Position numbers and translations under genes: made by a program
The notes under the pieces: model-generated
Databases searched by the model: none
The model's input: the letters and a program-made list of their open reading frames with translations, nothing else
What the model was told of the DNA's origin: nothing
In this document: in pieces, positions 1 through 13,553 of the stretch
How positions within the stretch are numbered: position 1 is the first letter of the stretch
Layout: each line of letters begins with the position of its first letter
Assembly: GCF_001640805.2 (NCBI RefSeq)
Contig: NC_066853.1
Span: 26,056,378 to 26,120,377 of the forward strand
Source: Lates calcarifer
Taxonomy: Eukaryota; Chordata; Actinopteri; Centropomidae
DNA: 64,000 bases
Direction of reading: 5' to 3'

Positions 1-666
1 ATCAAATGACCTTATGTAGGAGTGCTGTCTTTGATACCAGTGTAGTGGTCTATACACAGATTTGTTAACCTTTAAAACTGTCACTCCCTTCGTCTCCTCT
101 CACTCTTTCTCCCAGTAACTAGTGATAGATGTTCTGTAGTTACAATAGACACTATTAGCTTGTATTCATTAGATGATGTAGGACCAGTGAGGATAGAACT
201 TTCTGATTTTTCCATCTGGAAAAAAGCTGACATTGATTTCACCTGTATTTTTATTTTTCTGTTGACTCTCTGTTCTGTGCTGCTCTCACATGGTTTCACC
301 AAACCAAAGCTCTCTTTGAAAATATTTGAAGGAAGACATGTTGTAAGTTGTTTGTGTAAACAAGGCATTAATTGGATTACCACCCTTGAATGTTATAAAA
401 AGGGGGTGTGCCATACTACCTTAAATGCTAATGCTAGATATGCAAAACACTTTGATTTGTTATAATTTGACAAGAGTTAAAGAGCAGGAGGGATTTTATT
501 ACACTGATGAAACAGATAACATATTTTTATATAGTTATAACAGATTAATGATAATAACGATAATAACAATAATGACTATTATAAATATCATTAATCTGAG
601 CTCTATGTTTTAATATTTGTACTCTTGAAATATCCCAGTGGCTCATGGTACTATTTTTGAATACTG

Positions 667-694
<28 letters not shown>
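667..694. repeat. T homopolymer
   Basis: Run of 28 T. Other homopolymers are A runs at 17700-17720 and 43355-43370. An A-rich low-complexity stretch lies at 3440-3545. Confidence 0.95.
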
Positions 695-698
<4 letters not shown>

Positions 699-1289
699 GT
701 TAACTTCAGTACTTGTACATTTCAGTTTGAACTCATCAACACCTTAAATGATTTTTTATTTACTCTTGACTCATGGAAACAGCTCATACTTTAATCAGTG
801 TTAGACTGCCAATCACAAAACCATGTTATCCATTTGCCTGCTGATCAAGACACTACTCTAATTTTGACTGAAATACTTACAGAGCCTTAGAAACCTGCAA
901 TAACTGTCTTTCCTGGACTTGCAGCAGTGCAAAGATAACTGGTGATTTGTACAGAACGGGTAGACATTAGGATGAGATAATATATCAAGCAATGGCTTTG
1001 TGCTTTTACCAGAAGGTATAGGAGCAATGCTGGAGGTAGACAACACTCATCGTCTCACTGTGCAGCCTAAAAAATATGTTGATATGCTACTATTTTTCCA
1101 CTACTTTGCATTAGCAGGTAATGTTTTTTGGGGGGACAAACCTGTATAAATCCAGACTATGGTGGTCATGGTTAAAAAACACCAGTGTTGGCTTCTGGTA
1201 GTTACAACAACAAAACAAAACATAAACAGCAATTTGTTAAATTAGAATTAGTTTTGTTTACTGATATATCCATCCAGATCTCACCTCAC

Positions 1290-1821
1290 CTTGTTGCTCT
1301 GTAACAACACGCTATATGTTAGAGTACTCTGATTACTTTTTTGTTGAAATGAGTGACATAACGTGCTATTTTTGCAATTCAAGTAATCATGTTACATTCT
1401 CAAATAAGCAATCCATTACTGTTGCAACAAAACCAAAGCACATTTGCAGTCTTTCTCTCCTACCACTAGCTTAACTAGTGGAAGGGAGAGAACAGCCTTT
1501 ACATCATGGAAATATTCACATTATCTAGAATTTGTGAAAAGGAGTGAGACACAGCTGCGAAGAATTCTACTTCAGATCTGAAAAAGCTTCTGCGAGCTAA
1601 GCACAGCTACACAACAGTGGTAGCAAGGCCTTGTTGAGGAGGAGGAGGAGAACGATGCTGGTTCTGAAACAGCAACGGCTATCTTTTTAGTTTAGTCCAG
1701 TGCTAACGCAAAAGTACAAGTTACTTTTCTCAGTAGGTAACTAACATAAGAAGTTACTTTTTAATATCAGTAATTTTGTAATGTACCAAGTTTCTTTAAA
1801 GAGTAACATTACCCAACACTG
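1290..1821. mobile_element. Probable non-autonomous hAT-type element
   Basis: The right end AGTAACATTACCCAACACTG (1802-1821) and the preceding AGTTACTTTTTAATATCAG are typical of a very abundant fish hAT-like family whose ends read CAGTGTTGGG. The left end is degraded and its position is approximate. No transposase frame is visible. Confidence 0.45.
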
Positions 1822-4102
1822 TCTGCAAAATCCCCCAACTTCCTATTGCTCCCTATTTACTGTAGCTGTCAGAGGGCTGTTACACTTGAATGTAAATGTG
1901 TCATTTTGGGTCTTTTTATGTCCCTTTTCTTGGGAGGATAATCTCTCCAGACTCGGCTACCAGGACAGTTGTGAGGGACCGAACAGAAGCACAAATAAAA
2001 GGCTTGTCCTGTTTTTTCCTACTACAGCATAGCATGGTGCATTACCTGAAACTGCAGGTCTCTCTTGTGTCACATACAAATGTTCATGTGACACATTGTT
2101 AGACACAACAAGCTGTAAAATCAAAAAGCTGAAAGTGTAGCTAGAAGCACTTGTGTATTCATGTGGAGTGTTACTTTTCACTGCTGCATGAATATAACAA
2201 TGCTTCCTGTTTTTGCACTAAACACTGCCACAGAATGGGAATCTGCTGATGCAACATAGTATCATATGAACATAATTTATAGGACAGGTATGTACAGAAG
2301 CACCTTACAGTGCCACGAATGGCATTTGATCGAAATCATACCACTAACACACACAATTTGGTGCCATGTACCTTTTTACCAACACACTGTTTTCTTGTCT
2401 GTGGCTCAGCTGAGTTCATGAGTGATGAGCCTGTCCTCTGCCTCTGCAGCAAAGCTCAGCTTAGACCTGAGGTTTGGAAGATTCAAGAATTTCACTGTAG
2501 CACAGCACTGTGCCTTTATTGACACTGGTGAGGGAGCTTAAACAAATCTTCCACTGATGATATATTGTATATCCATACAGCCACATGAAAATACAGCACA
2601 CAGGAATATAGCTGGAGGTGGTCACAGAGAGTTCATCACAGCTGGTCGTACAAGCCACTTTGGAAATAAAGTGTTATTAAAGTACGAGCTGTTTACCCTT
2701 TCAAGTAGCAGGTCCTGTTCCACATGTTCTTATGCAGTACACCATCATCGCTTCAGATTGTTTAAATTTGATCTCATAGCTTGCACTTTAAGGTAGCATG
2801 GCTCTGTTGTTGCTGTACTTTACTTTAATATTGATAGTTTACAGCTAATGAATGTTACACATCTTGCTAGATGAGTTCACCATTGGATAACTGTTGGCTA
2901 GAAAAAAAAGAGAAAACACAACATATGACCTGGAGGGTGTCGGAATATGTATTGTGAGCGTACTACTGTATCCACTTAAACTTGAATCTTGAGGCAAGTG
3001 CTAGGTAATGGCCAACCGCACATCTTGTCACTGAAATACAGCTCACGCCAAGATGCTTATGTACACACAGATCAAATGGTTAAAGTGTGTGTACACATTG
3101 CTTGATGGGGTAAAGTTATGTGTGTATATAAACACACACACACACACACATACTTTTTACCATTAAGCAAATGAAATGAAACTGATAATACTACAATAAT
3201 CTGCAGCTTTACCGACAACACACACTGACTTGATGGTTTCCTGTTTTTATAAGCGTTGCAGTCATTAGTGTCTCAACATGTAGCAGTAGAAACTTCACCT
3301 GGAGGTTGCTGATTGCCTTGCCCATTCCTGCCACTTGCCCATTTTTTAATGTTAACAGACTTTTTAACATGAGAGCTGACTGAACGGACTGACTGAAAGC
3401 ATCTTTCAGGTCTTCTTGTATGGCTTGCTCAAGCCCTGTTGTAAAAAAAAAAACAAAACAGAAACAAACAAACAAACAAAAGGAAAAAAAACAACAACAA
3501 AAAAAACAAAAAACAAACCAAAAAAAAAGAACAAGAACAAAAAATGGATGGGGGTCACTCACATCCCAGATGTGGAAAGTATAATTTTATATTTGTATTT
3601 TCAAATACTGATAATAAAAGATGTTTGTCAAAGGTTTCCATCCTCTACTCTGGTCCAGAAATCAATGTGTTTGTCTAAAAAATGAAATAAAACTGTTTTC
3701 AACCAGTTCACCTAATGTTTTTACTGCTGAACCACTTGAAATCAACAGAAACATGGAACCTGTTTTTATTTATATTCATGAAGCTCAACTTACCAGCTTT
3801 TCCCACAGATTTCATGCTTGCCACGGAGCTAGTTCAGTTGTTTTCATGTGACGTGAGAGTTGAACTTCTGTCGTGTGATCAGTGTGATGAAGATGATAAC
3901 TGCAGTTAGTTTACATTGTGACAAGTGAAACAAAGCTCCAGAAAAGGCCAGTAGGTGGATGTTTTTTTGAGATTATTTTGACATCTGAAATCACCACTGT
4001 GTAGTTTGATCATGTATTTTATATTCTCAGATTTAGACAAATTTACATATATTTTTATATGCAAGAATCATGTTTTTTACTACTAATTACATGGTCCAAT
4101 AC

Positions 4103-4106
<4 letters not shown>

Positions 4107-4138
<32 letters not shown>

Positions 4139-4140
4139 AC
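4107..4140. repeat. (CA)n microsatellite
   Basis: CA run with one GA interruption. A shorter CA run is at 3132-3150. Confidence 0.95.
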
Positions 4141-4639
4141 AGCAGCCCACCGTTTTGTATCATGTCACATACAGACATATAATAACCTATAACCAAGCCG
4201 TTACGCAGACAAAAAAGACCTGTGGTCTGTTTTCAGCATGCTGTGGTCACATCTTGGAGGCATGATGGTGAAGTCTTTATCCAAGACTGGACAAATGGTA
4301 GGAGGTCATATTTATCAATAAGAGGCATAGTTAAGTCCACAAACAACAATACCACCAGGCTCCTGGCTCACAGCCAGTTCCTAGTTTTACAGCCAGTGTC
4401 ATTACTTGCAGAAAAGGCCCTCTCACACACTGAGGTCAAAAGAACAGCGTTACTCGCCACTACGAGTCTTTTCAAGGTTTTACCCTGATGTTCCTTGCTC
4501 ACACTGACAGCTTCAGCTTCTTTATTTTAGGTTGTGTTTCAGTGAGATCAATCCCTTTGACTGCTGGTTATGTCGATTTTGACTTTCAGTTCTGTTTTCC
4601 CTCCTTGGTCCTTCATGGCAGAGAGGATCTTGATCATTT

Positions 4640-4681
4640 AGCATCATTTGGCGCTATATGAATAAAACTGAATTGAATTGT
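4640..4681. repeat. Possible tail of an interspersed repeat
   Basis: TTTGGCGCTATATGAATAAA followed by ACTGAATTGAATTG resembles the generic GCGC-TATA-AAT tail with short direct repeats found at the end of several teleost repeats. The body is not recognisable. Confidence 0.3.
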
Positions 4682-5763
4682 TCACATAACACACTCTTTA
4701 TATTGTTGCTAAATCAGTGAGGAATCCAATGGATGCTTATGTAAACTATATGGGGAAGACATAAGACAGACATTTGAGTCTTAGAGGATATCTACCTACA
4801 GTTGATTTACAGTATATCTTCGTAGATCTCTGCTTTCCCCCTGGACAGAATGGATGACACATGATGCTAACAAGCTATTCATCACTGCCTAGAGAATGCC
4901 AAGTGCTTGGTTTATATTTTAAACAAAGCATGTTGTGTCTGTATTGAGCTACTGGAACTACTAGGTATATTTCATCTGAATCAACAGTGAACAATAGTCC
5001 AGAAGAATTCCACTAAAAGGCAAACTATGTCCTCTGTACCATTGTGTCAGAATGAGGTTGATGGTTAGATTGGGACCTGGCTCAAAGCCAATGCAGCTTT
5101 CACACAGGGTATCAGCTGACTGTGGAGAACCAATTAAAAAAGGTTGAAAAATGACAGCAGGTGCCGGGGGATCTCTAGAGATCTAATTTGGCGAGGCCTT
5201 GTACTCTCCAGCGTGCATTTAAAACACTGCTTCAGTCCTGTATTTGTGAATGTGTATGAAGGTTAAAATATAACTAGGTCTCTGAGTGTCCCCATCCTTC
5301 TTCAGCCAGCCTTTGGCCTTTCTCTAAGCTCTGTGTGATGAACAGTTTCTTCCTGCTTTTCTCCAAGTTGATGTCATCAGTCAACAATAATGTGATGGCT
5401 AAAAGGGAGGAATGTGAAGGTAATGTGTGGGCAGTGACAGAGTTCATTAGCAGAAGATCAGAGAGTATGAAGCTACACCCCCTCAGCCATTGGTGATAAT
5501 TCATAGTTTGTTGCTTTCAAGCAAACTAGTTGTATTATTGTACATATCTGTATAACAATACAAACACCTAACTTAAGAGTATGGTTAAAGAGTCATCATA
5601 CATAACAATGAACTTTTTCATATTATAAATTTGACATCTCCCTAAGTCTTTTAAATGAAGTTTTAAAACTTTTTTTATGTGAAAAAGTTGGAAATAACAA
5701 AATACCTGCTAAAAACCTGCTAAGGTGTCAAGACTTAATTTGTGGAATTTCTTTCTTGCCTTG

Positions 5764-6222
5764 ATTTTGACTTTGTGCCAAAGAGGCAGACACAGCTCTC
5801 ACTTTGGTTGTATAAGGACTGGATGGCTTACCTCAGCGGCACCGGCACTATATACTCCTGCAGTACCCCCCCACCAGGTCCCTCAGGGGACACACTCATA
5901 GGCCTTCTCCAAGTCCACAAAACACATGACCCGCTTAGCACTCCTGAGAGGGTAAACAGCAGGTCAACTCACCACCAGATGGTGATCAGTAGACAGCTCT
6001 GCCCCTCTCTTCACCCAAGTATCCAAGACATACAGCCACAGATCTGATGATACAGTCACAAAACTGATCATGGATCTTTGGCCTAAGGTGTTCTGGTACC
6101 AAGTGTCTTATCAACAACTCCATGACTAGCACAGAGGTCCAGTAATGATGCACCAATCAGGTTCTGATCAGGTAGGTCATTCCTCCCAATCATGCCCTTC
6201 CAGGTTTCTCCATCATTGTCTG
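5764..6222 (-). mobile_element. Internally deleted relic of the same LINE family
   Basis: TTTGACTTTGTGCCAAAGAG to about 5955 matches the reverse transcriptase part near 58020-58240, and from about 5957 (TCAACTCACCACCAGATGG) it matches the endonuclease part near 59210-59470. The roughly 1 kb between them in the longer copy is missing. No open frame survives on the coding strand. Confidence 0.75.
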
Positions 6223-6402
6223 TCTGTAAGTGATTTCTCCTCACCGTTCCTTCTTTCCTTTTATGTAAAGAAGTGGATAATATCCCAGATCTTCATAAGC
6301 TCTCAGAAATCTGTGAACGTAGTCCTGAAATATTTTAATCAACCCCTTCTCAAGCACCGTGCTGCAGCAGCCTTCATCAGTTGATTGCAGGCCCTGGCTG
6401 TC

Positions 6403-6440
6403 TGCGGCAGCCCTTACCCTGTGGGGTAAGGGCTGCCGCA
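6403..6440. repeat. Perfect 17-bp inverted repeat with 4-nt loop
   Basis: TGCGGCAGCCCTTACCC at 6403-6419, loop TGTG, then GGGTAAGGGCTGCCGCA at 6424-6440. The arms are exactly complementary and much more GC-rich than the surroundings. No mature function can be assigned. Confidence 0.9.
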
Positions 6441-9400
6441 TCATCTCTCATGCTGCAATTACCTCCAGACCCTCAACACCCCCACTCCTCCCCATCAACT
6501 CTTCCCTCTCTCCCTGTATTGTGGAGTATTTACTAAAGAATATTTAACGTTAGCCTATGAGGCATCCCAATCATCTTGTTACACACACACTCCAATCAGC
6601 CTCATGTTAACACCTGACACTACCTGCTATTAACAAAGCACACTAATTATGGGTCCCAATCAGACAGCACAGGAGTGGGCTTTTCAAAACCTGCTGAAGA
6701 TTTGTTAAACTGTGAGTGGTTACAAAACATTCTTACTCATTGAAAAGGTGTGGCCTGTGCTTCTTAGTTCTGTGTCAGACAAGAATCCAAGACAAGTACA
6801 AGAACAGATACACATTACAAATGAAAGACACTGTTGGCTCAGCATGTTTCACATCAGTGGATGGTGGTAAAAAGCCCTGGAGAGGGTCAGTGAGCAATGT
6901 TGAACACAGTATTCCCCTGTACAGATTATCAATCCAGACTAAATACAAATATGTAGCGTGGATTTAGAACAGGACATGTTTGTCTAAGCAGAATTTTAAC
7001 ACAAAGTACGAAAATAAAGTATACTAAAAGCAGAAACCATGTGTACTAAATACTGTCAGTTTCAGAGTGCACTGTTGATACAGACTATTCTCCCACAGTG
7101 CAGTGCACAAAGGAAATGGAAGAGCAGGAAAAAATTGAAATGAATTGTGGGTGATGAAACTGCTGCTTCTTATTAGTTACCAAATTGGACAGTCAGTATG
7201 TTCCTGTGCTGACTATACAATTTTCGTATGTGATCATCAGTCAGATTTCCCTTTGATTCTCTTTGATCCTCAATACTTAAAAAATCAGAGATGATACAAA
7301 TTAGCAAGTAAAGACTGTGAAGCACACTGTTAGACAATGGCCATAGATATGTGGGCATTCACATGAATGTACATCGCTAGGATCAGGTCTAGGTAAGACC
7401 AGGTTTAAGTTTGGTGCAACTGATGTAAAGTCAGTTCTAAAGACAGGTCATAACAAAGACTGACTTAGCAAAATGATCCTCAAACTTAAACAATATTACA
7501 TCTCCCCCCTCTCTATGACAGCCAGTTTTTCACTCCACCTTACATTGTAGCTGTTTGGTTCAGGTATCAACACTTCTAATTTCTGTCTTTTCTAGTATAA
7601 CCCTGCTGTGCTGCTGCAAATCATCATTTTATTATCCTGATGTTATCTGACAAATTCAGCATAAATACAGGTTAATGACAGCAGGTGGTCTCCACTGTAT
7701 GATACAGAATTGAGTGATCACTAGGGACATCACAAGCCAAACCCTAAGAATCTGTATTGGTTAAAGCTGATCAAAATCTGACCTTTTCTTTACTGTTTTT
7801 TGTCCACATGTTGTCACAGCACAGCTCTCCTGTACAAAAGCCAGCTTCTTCCTTTATGAATTCCCAAGCTGCTGTACCACAGTGGCCAAATCAAATCATT
7901 ATTTTATTAATGTCACATGATCACAGAGACAGACACAACAGAGGGTCCACGGCCACACAGTCCCTGCTCAGGCAGACAGCCGGTCTCTCTTGGTTACTCT
8001 GCCCTGTGTGATCAGCCATACTGGTCCCTCTCAGACCAAAACCAAAGAATCTCGTTTGTGTTTGGTTCTACTGTAAAATAAATAAATAAATAAAAAGTTT
8101 TAACCACAATAACTTCATGCCTTTTTCAAATGCCTTTTTAAATATTACTATTCTCCTCTTCTCAGTCAAGGAAATAGATTTTGTCCAACAATTTGGTATT
8201 TTTGAAATCTAATGTTGGTAAAAGACAGCATTAAGCACTGATTAATCTGGAGGGTGAGAGGACATCCTGTTACAGTACAGCAGTGGGTCTGAGAGCTGTC
8301 ATCAGCCACATTATCATATATGAAGCCGAATATGATGAGCAGACTATTACATAGGGTGCCTTGTATATATGTGAGTTAAGAAGGTGAAACTAGAATGTAC
8401 CTGTTTAAATTATGTTGGTATCATTTTTCTGCAAATAAAAATTAATACCATCAGAAACATGCTAAAATCACAATTACAAAAAAGAAGTTTATTAAGTGTG
8501 CTATTAGTAAACTTTAAACTAAAAGTAGGTATGCTTCTAGTTAAACTTGAGTATACTCTGCTTATACTGACAAGTATACAGAAAAGTATATTTGGCCTAT
8601 AACAAGGTTCTGGTTTGCTTTATAAAGAAACTCATGGAATCCTTCAATCCAATAATCAAGAGTGTTAAATAAAACATGAAATTTTAATCAGAAAGCATTG
8701 GCACAGAAGGGCTACCATAAGCATACGCAACATGTCTTTACAGAGGACTGTCCATCATCCATCAGAGACATCAGCATTTATCAATCCACCCATGACTCCC
8801 TGTTGACACACAAGACAACTGCCATTCATCATTGTCATGGCAACGGCCTTTGTAATGAGACAGCCCAGCCATCAGTGGCCTATCAGACCAATCAGGTCTA
8901 TCAGTGTGTCCTGACCTCTTTTGTTCCTCTCCTAAACCACAGACAGATAAGATTTTCCCTGACCTTAAATCAGCCACCAACCACAGACCGAAGCCAGATG
9001 GAGGAGGTGGTGTAGCAGAGGGAGGTGTGTCATAACTCTCTGAGGATCTGGATTTTTATTCCTGTTTCTGTGATGGACATTTTTATCTCCTTCAGCCCTT
9101 CAGGAATTAAAGGGCCTTTGGAAAGCCCTACATGTCAAGGCTGAGCCACAGCTCTGTGGAGACAACTGCATGACAAACACAGACAAAAGCTCTGACTTTT
9201 TCTTCCAATGCATCTCAGGATTTAAAGCTATGCTGTGGTGCACTGCTAACAGAGCACTGTGGGTCTGCTGAGAGCAGAGGGAGAGAAAATTAGAAAAAAC
9301 TAGAGTCACCCTGCCGAAATCATGATTATCTATAGTTTGAAAAATACACATTTCTGTCACCACGTCTTAGAGGAATGAGACTCTGTTATTATTTCTATTC

Positions 9401-10403
9401 CACTGCTGCTTTTGCGAGGTCAGAGGAGGAAACAATATCCTAAAAAGAGAATAACTGAATTTATCCTTCAAAACCAAGTGTATCTGTATCATCTTAACAT
9501 CTGATGTTTTTGAAGAATGGATCAGAAGTGAAAAAGGGGTTGGCATAGGAAATTAAAGAAAGGACAGCAAGAGAGAAGACGAATAGATCCACATGAGGTA
9601 ACATTATTTATTTAAAGCTATAATTAATAAGGGTCGTTTTATCACCGCACCCTGCCTCTGATGGCTTCAATATTTAATGTTACTTGTGGGACAAAAAAGG
9701 GAAAATATTAATGTGTTTCCTTTTATGGGTGACAGAGTCAATGACACAACATATGAAATAAGATCCTCTGAAAACTTTACAGTGGTAACCCTGAAGATAG
9801 TTTGTTTTGTTGATGTCAGAGCTACCTGTGATAACTGTGTCTGTGCCTCTGTAGTTTCAGCTGGAGGGAACAGCAACACTCCTTGTTGTGTCTTTATGGC
9901 TTGAGGTGTGTGTGGAAAGAGACTGGAGGGTCAACCTGATGTCATTCATGGGGGACAGGTCTGATTTGTTATTAGTCAGTGTCACACAGGATGGATTCAG
10001 CCTGCCAAAACCTCCCTGACAGTCAGCTGCCACCGTATACACAGACACTGTAGATACCCCTGTGAGACAGAACAGGGTCTATCTGTACTCAGCTTGTAAA
10101 AGATTTTAACTGCTCTAATTTGTCAGCACTTTAAATTCCAGATAATGGATATTACTGAGAATTATTATGCACCTCATTGGAAATAATGAATACTTGAATA
10201 GCCTGTGTTCATGACAAGTCTAAGTCACTGAATGCCATATGCTATAATATAAAGGCAACATACATCAGTAAAATACAGTGCAATTAAATTCAAAGTGTAG
10301 TAGACACATACTGCCTGTGTAAGGCTTGCTTTTATTGAGACTGTATCAGAGAGGTGTTGATGTAATTTTCTGCTTTGGTTTGCATTACTGATATTTTGTT
10401 CAC
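6441..10403. other. Gene-free stretch
   Basis: No coding region, RNA gene or familiar repeat recognised. An (AAAT)n run of about five units is at 8074-8095. The frames present are short and lack homology I can name. Confidence 0.55.
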
Positions 10404-10405
10404 CT

Positions 10406-11415
10406 GAGGCCTGTACACCTGAGGCAAGTTCAGCACACCCAGAATATCTTTCTGTGATCAGGATTCACGAAACCTAACAACCACAGTCTGGCTAAGCGCT
10501 CGTACGACACAGGTTAATAACTTGTTAAGTCAACCCAGGATTTCCTGTGTGAGTTCATGTGAAAGAGGTGGAGTTGTTAGTTACAAGCAACATTTTCAAA
10601 ACCATGAATCAAGTACCTAATATTATATGAGAAGAAACTCTGATACCTTCAGGTAAATACGGGTTCTAGCGATGTCCAAAAAATGACATTTAACAAAGTG
10701 AAATATAAACAATATGACAGCAACTCAAATAGAAATGGTGGAAATAATTTCTAATTATTAAGGTCAAGCTGAGGATTTATTGTAAATAAATGGAAAAATG
10801 ATTGTGTCTTACTAAGTGAGTGTTTTTTCTCTTTAGTCTGATTATTCTGACTTATTGTGAATATGTGATGCAGATAAAGTAAAGTAATGTCAGACTGTTT
10901 CTGCTGCTAAAGCAGAGAGTTAATGTCTGACTGAAATGTTCATTCATAAATATTCAACAGTGTGTGGATAAAAGCATCTTTGTTCAATCAAAATGAAGAT
11001 ATATTAAGACAGAAGTTAGATTTAGTAAGAATGTGATGGTTTCATGTGATAAACTCTGTTTGTTAGAAGCTCTGTTGTGAACATCTGGACAGACATTCCA
11101 CAGAGCTATAAAAATATCTATTGATCTTTATTATCTGTATTTATTATAAACTCTTCTGTCCCTGTCGGAATCTTGTAGAAATGATGACGCTAGTTTTCCA
11201 GTGATCTGATTGGTCAGTAGTTGAGCTGTTGATTGGTTTTGATCAGATTCTCTAAAGTCAACCCGCCCCATAGCAGGTTAGTCGTTCAGGATCAGTTACC
11301 ATGGTGATTCACCATGCTAAGAAGTGAATCAGCATTGTAGGACTGAAAACTCAGAGTTAAACCTGAAGTTACCATGCTAACTGCAAATCCTGCTTCATAG
11401 TACAGACCTCAGCAA
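10406..11415. mobile_element. Unclassified DNA transposon / MITE-like element
   Basis: Short inverted ends CTGAGGCCTGTAC near 10404 and GTACAGACCTCAG ending near 11413 (one mismatch). The right half (CCATAGCAGGTTAGTCGTTC, AGGATCAGTTACCATGGTGA, AACTGCAAATCCTGCTTCAT) is a familiar teleost repeat. The element has no open frame of note. Target-site duplication is unclear. Confidence 0.45.
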
Positions 11416-13553
11416 GACAAACATAGCATTACACTGACAGGTAGTGGTGTTTTGCACCATTATGAATTTATCATTTTCTTTGGGTAATAATCCCATTAAA
11501 CTGTAAAGAAATAAGCCACAATGCCTTTAGATGATTTACAAACCTTGTGAGGATCACCTGTGCCCATATACATGTAAAGATGAGAGTATTGGGGTGATTC
11601 CAGGATTTTTGAAATTAGGTGGTACAGGGGGGACCAGGGGAGCCACCCTTTGGAAGCCACTATATCAGTGAGGTCACTAGCATGGCATTGAAGCCTAGCA
11701 ATGCTCTGAATTACTGGACCTTCACTTAGTCATTTTGTTTGTTTTACACACCAGCTTTGATTTAATATAAAACATTGTGCCCAGCCCATATGGGTTTACA
11801 AGACACTGAACAACAACCTTGATGGCTATATGACAAATCAAAACTGAGCACAAACATCTTTATGTTCTTTGTAAAATTAATTTGATATATTGTTCTATAT
11901 AGTAATCATCTTTAATTTGAATATAGTGAAGCTTCGGCTTCCCTTTAAATTTTCTGTTTCCAATCATCTTTATAAACCTTTAATATTTTTTGTTACACTT
12001 TTCCTAATGATGAAATTAAGATCAACAATGAAAAATACTGTTGCGACCTAAAGGATAACTGTGTATGCGATCTTCTGTCAGCTGCACAAAATAATGCAAG
12101 TAGTAATTATATATATTTAAATGAAAGACTACACAATACTCTCCAGATTTTTTTTAGTGCACCAAGCAGACTAGTGGTGGAAGGTAGAGAGCCATCAGGT
12201 GTACCTGCCAGCCTCTTAACTCCTTCAGTATACCTGCAGTGAGCACAGGCCAGAGGCAGCAGGTGCACTCTTTCTTGTTCTCGTGGCATCAAAATAAATG
12301 ATGGATAATTACTTTTGTGACAGTGTGGCAATTGAATCATCGCTAGCAAAACAACATAACAGATTTGTTATGCTCCAGCGAGCAATAACACACCAATCAT
12401 AATCAGTCGCTGGGAGGGCACACAGGAATCTGCATAGGATGCAAACACAATTCAATTCCCCAGCATAACTTTTTGTTCACTAACCACATTAAAGTTAGAC
12501 AACAACATTAAACAGTGAGACATGGATGTTGTTTGTGTTAGCTGAATGAGGATGATTGCTTGCCTGAGAATTACAACCACAGCAGGAACTGTAGCTCTTT
12601 ACAGAAGGTTTGTGTAGCATATTCATTACAGGCTCAGACACATCTTATTTTTTAACTGAAACTGATACTGCTGCAGAGAGGTTTGACTTACCATTCAAAA
12701 TAAAAAAAATGACTCAGTTACCTAAATACAAAAGCAGTTTGCTAAATAGATTATGTCACCAATATCTTTCAGTCCATCTAAGCACCCCTTCTGGAATTAT
12801 TTGGGGATTTTTTTTTTTTCTGTTATGTTTTGTTATGATGTTGTTATGTATTTCAAAAGTACAACCTCACTTGGTGCTGTGTTTTGATTGGTTGTTCACA
12901 GTTCATGCCTTAAAGAGAGAGTGAGAGAAATTTAAGTGATTGTTGTTAAGTTTGTAGGAAACAATGCCTGAATGAATGCTCTGTTAACCAGCAGGGGTGG
13001 GAGGACACTGTGACATCAGTCCACATTTCTGTCACCTGATCAAGTAACAATTAGCTGTCAGCAGAGGGAACTTACTAACAGTTGTTGTCGGTTATGAATG
13101 CATTTTAAGTGACAATTAATGTGTACTGTATTTGCCAGCTCAGTGTCCCAGTATGCTTTCATTTTGGCTGTTGTTAATAAGTCAATGATCTGTGTAGTAG
13201 TGACAGTTGTGTACTGCCTTCTCCAGTAGCTCTCATGTAGTTCCTGTGTGGGAGCACCAATTGACCAATTGAGTATTTACTGTTCCAGACAGACACTTTA
13301 AACCGTGCAGTTTGGAGCAGAGCCATCTTTTTCATTTTAAGCAAATCTCCAAAAATTATTTCCAACACCAGTTTGTGTCTCCTGCATGCAGATATTATTG
13401 ATTGAGATTATTGAGATTACGACAGTTATTGAATTTTGATTAGCTTTCCAAGTTTGCCCATCTCAACACCTTTACGTACAGCACAACACAAATAAATGAT
13501 GCACAAGTGCCAAATACTCACCTGCGAATACACAGAGCTATGATGACTGGACA
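11416..13553. other. Gene-free stretch
   Basis: Nothing recognised. AT-rich, with short non-homologous frames only. Confidence 0.55.

Larger units (their letters stand above)
1822..5763. other. Gene-free stretch
   Basis: Only short frames without recognisable domains or flanking splice signals. Contains CA runs near 3140 and 4120, an A-rich tract at 3440-3545 and the possible repeat tail at 4640. The first 1.3 kb of the window is likewise empty apart from the T run. Confidence 0.6.

Noticed and set aside
1454..1492. microRNA-like hairpin (TCTCTCC...CCACTAG / CTAGTGG...GGAGAGA)
   Set aside because: The stem is short and interrupted and lies inside a probable hAT relic, so it is more likely transposon structure than a miRNA.
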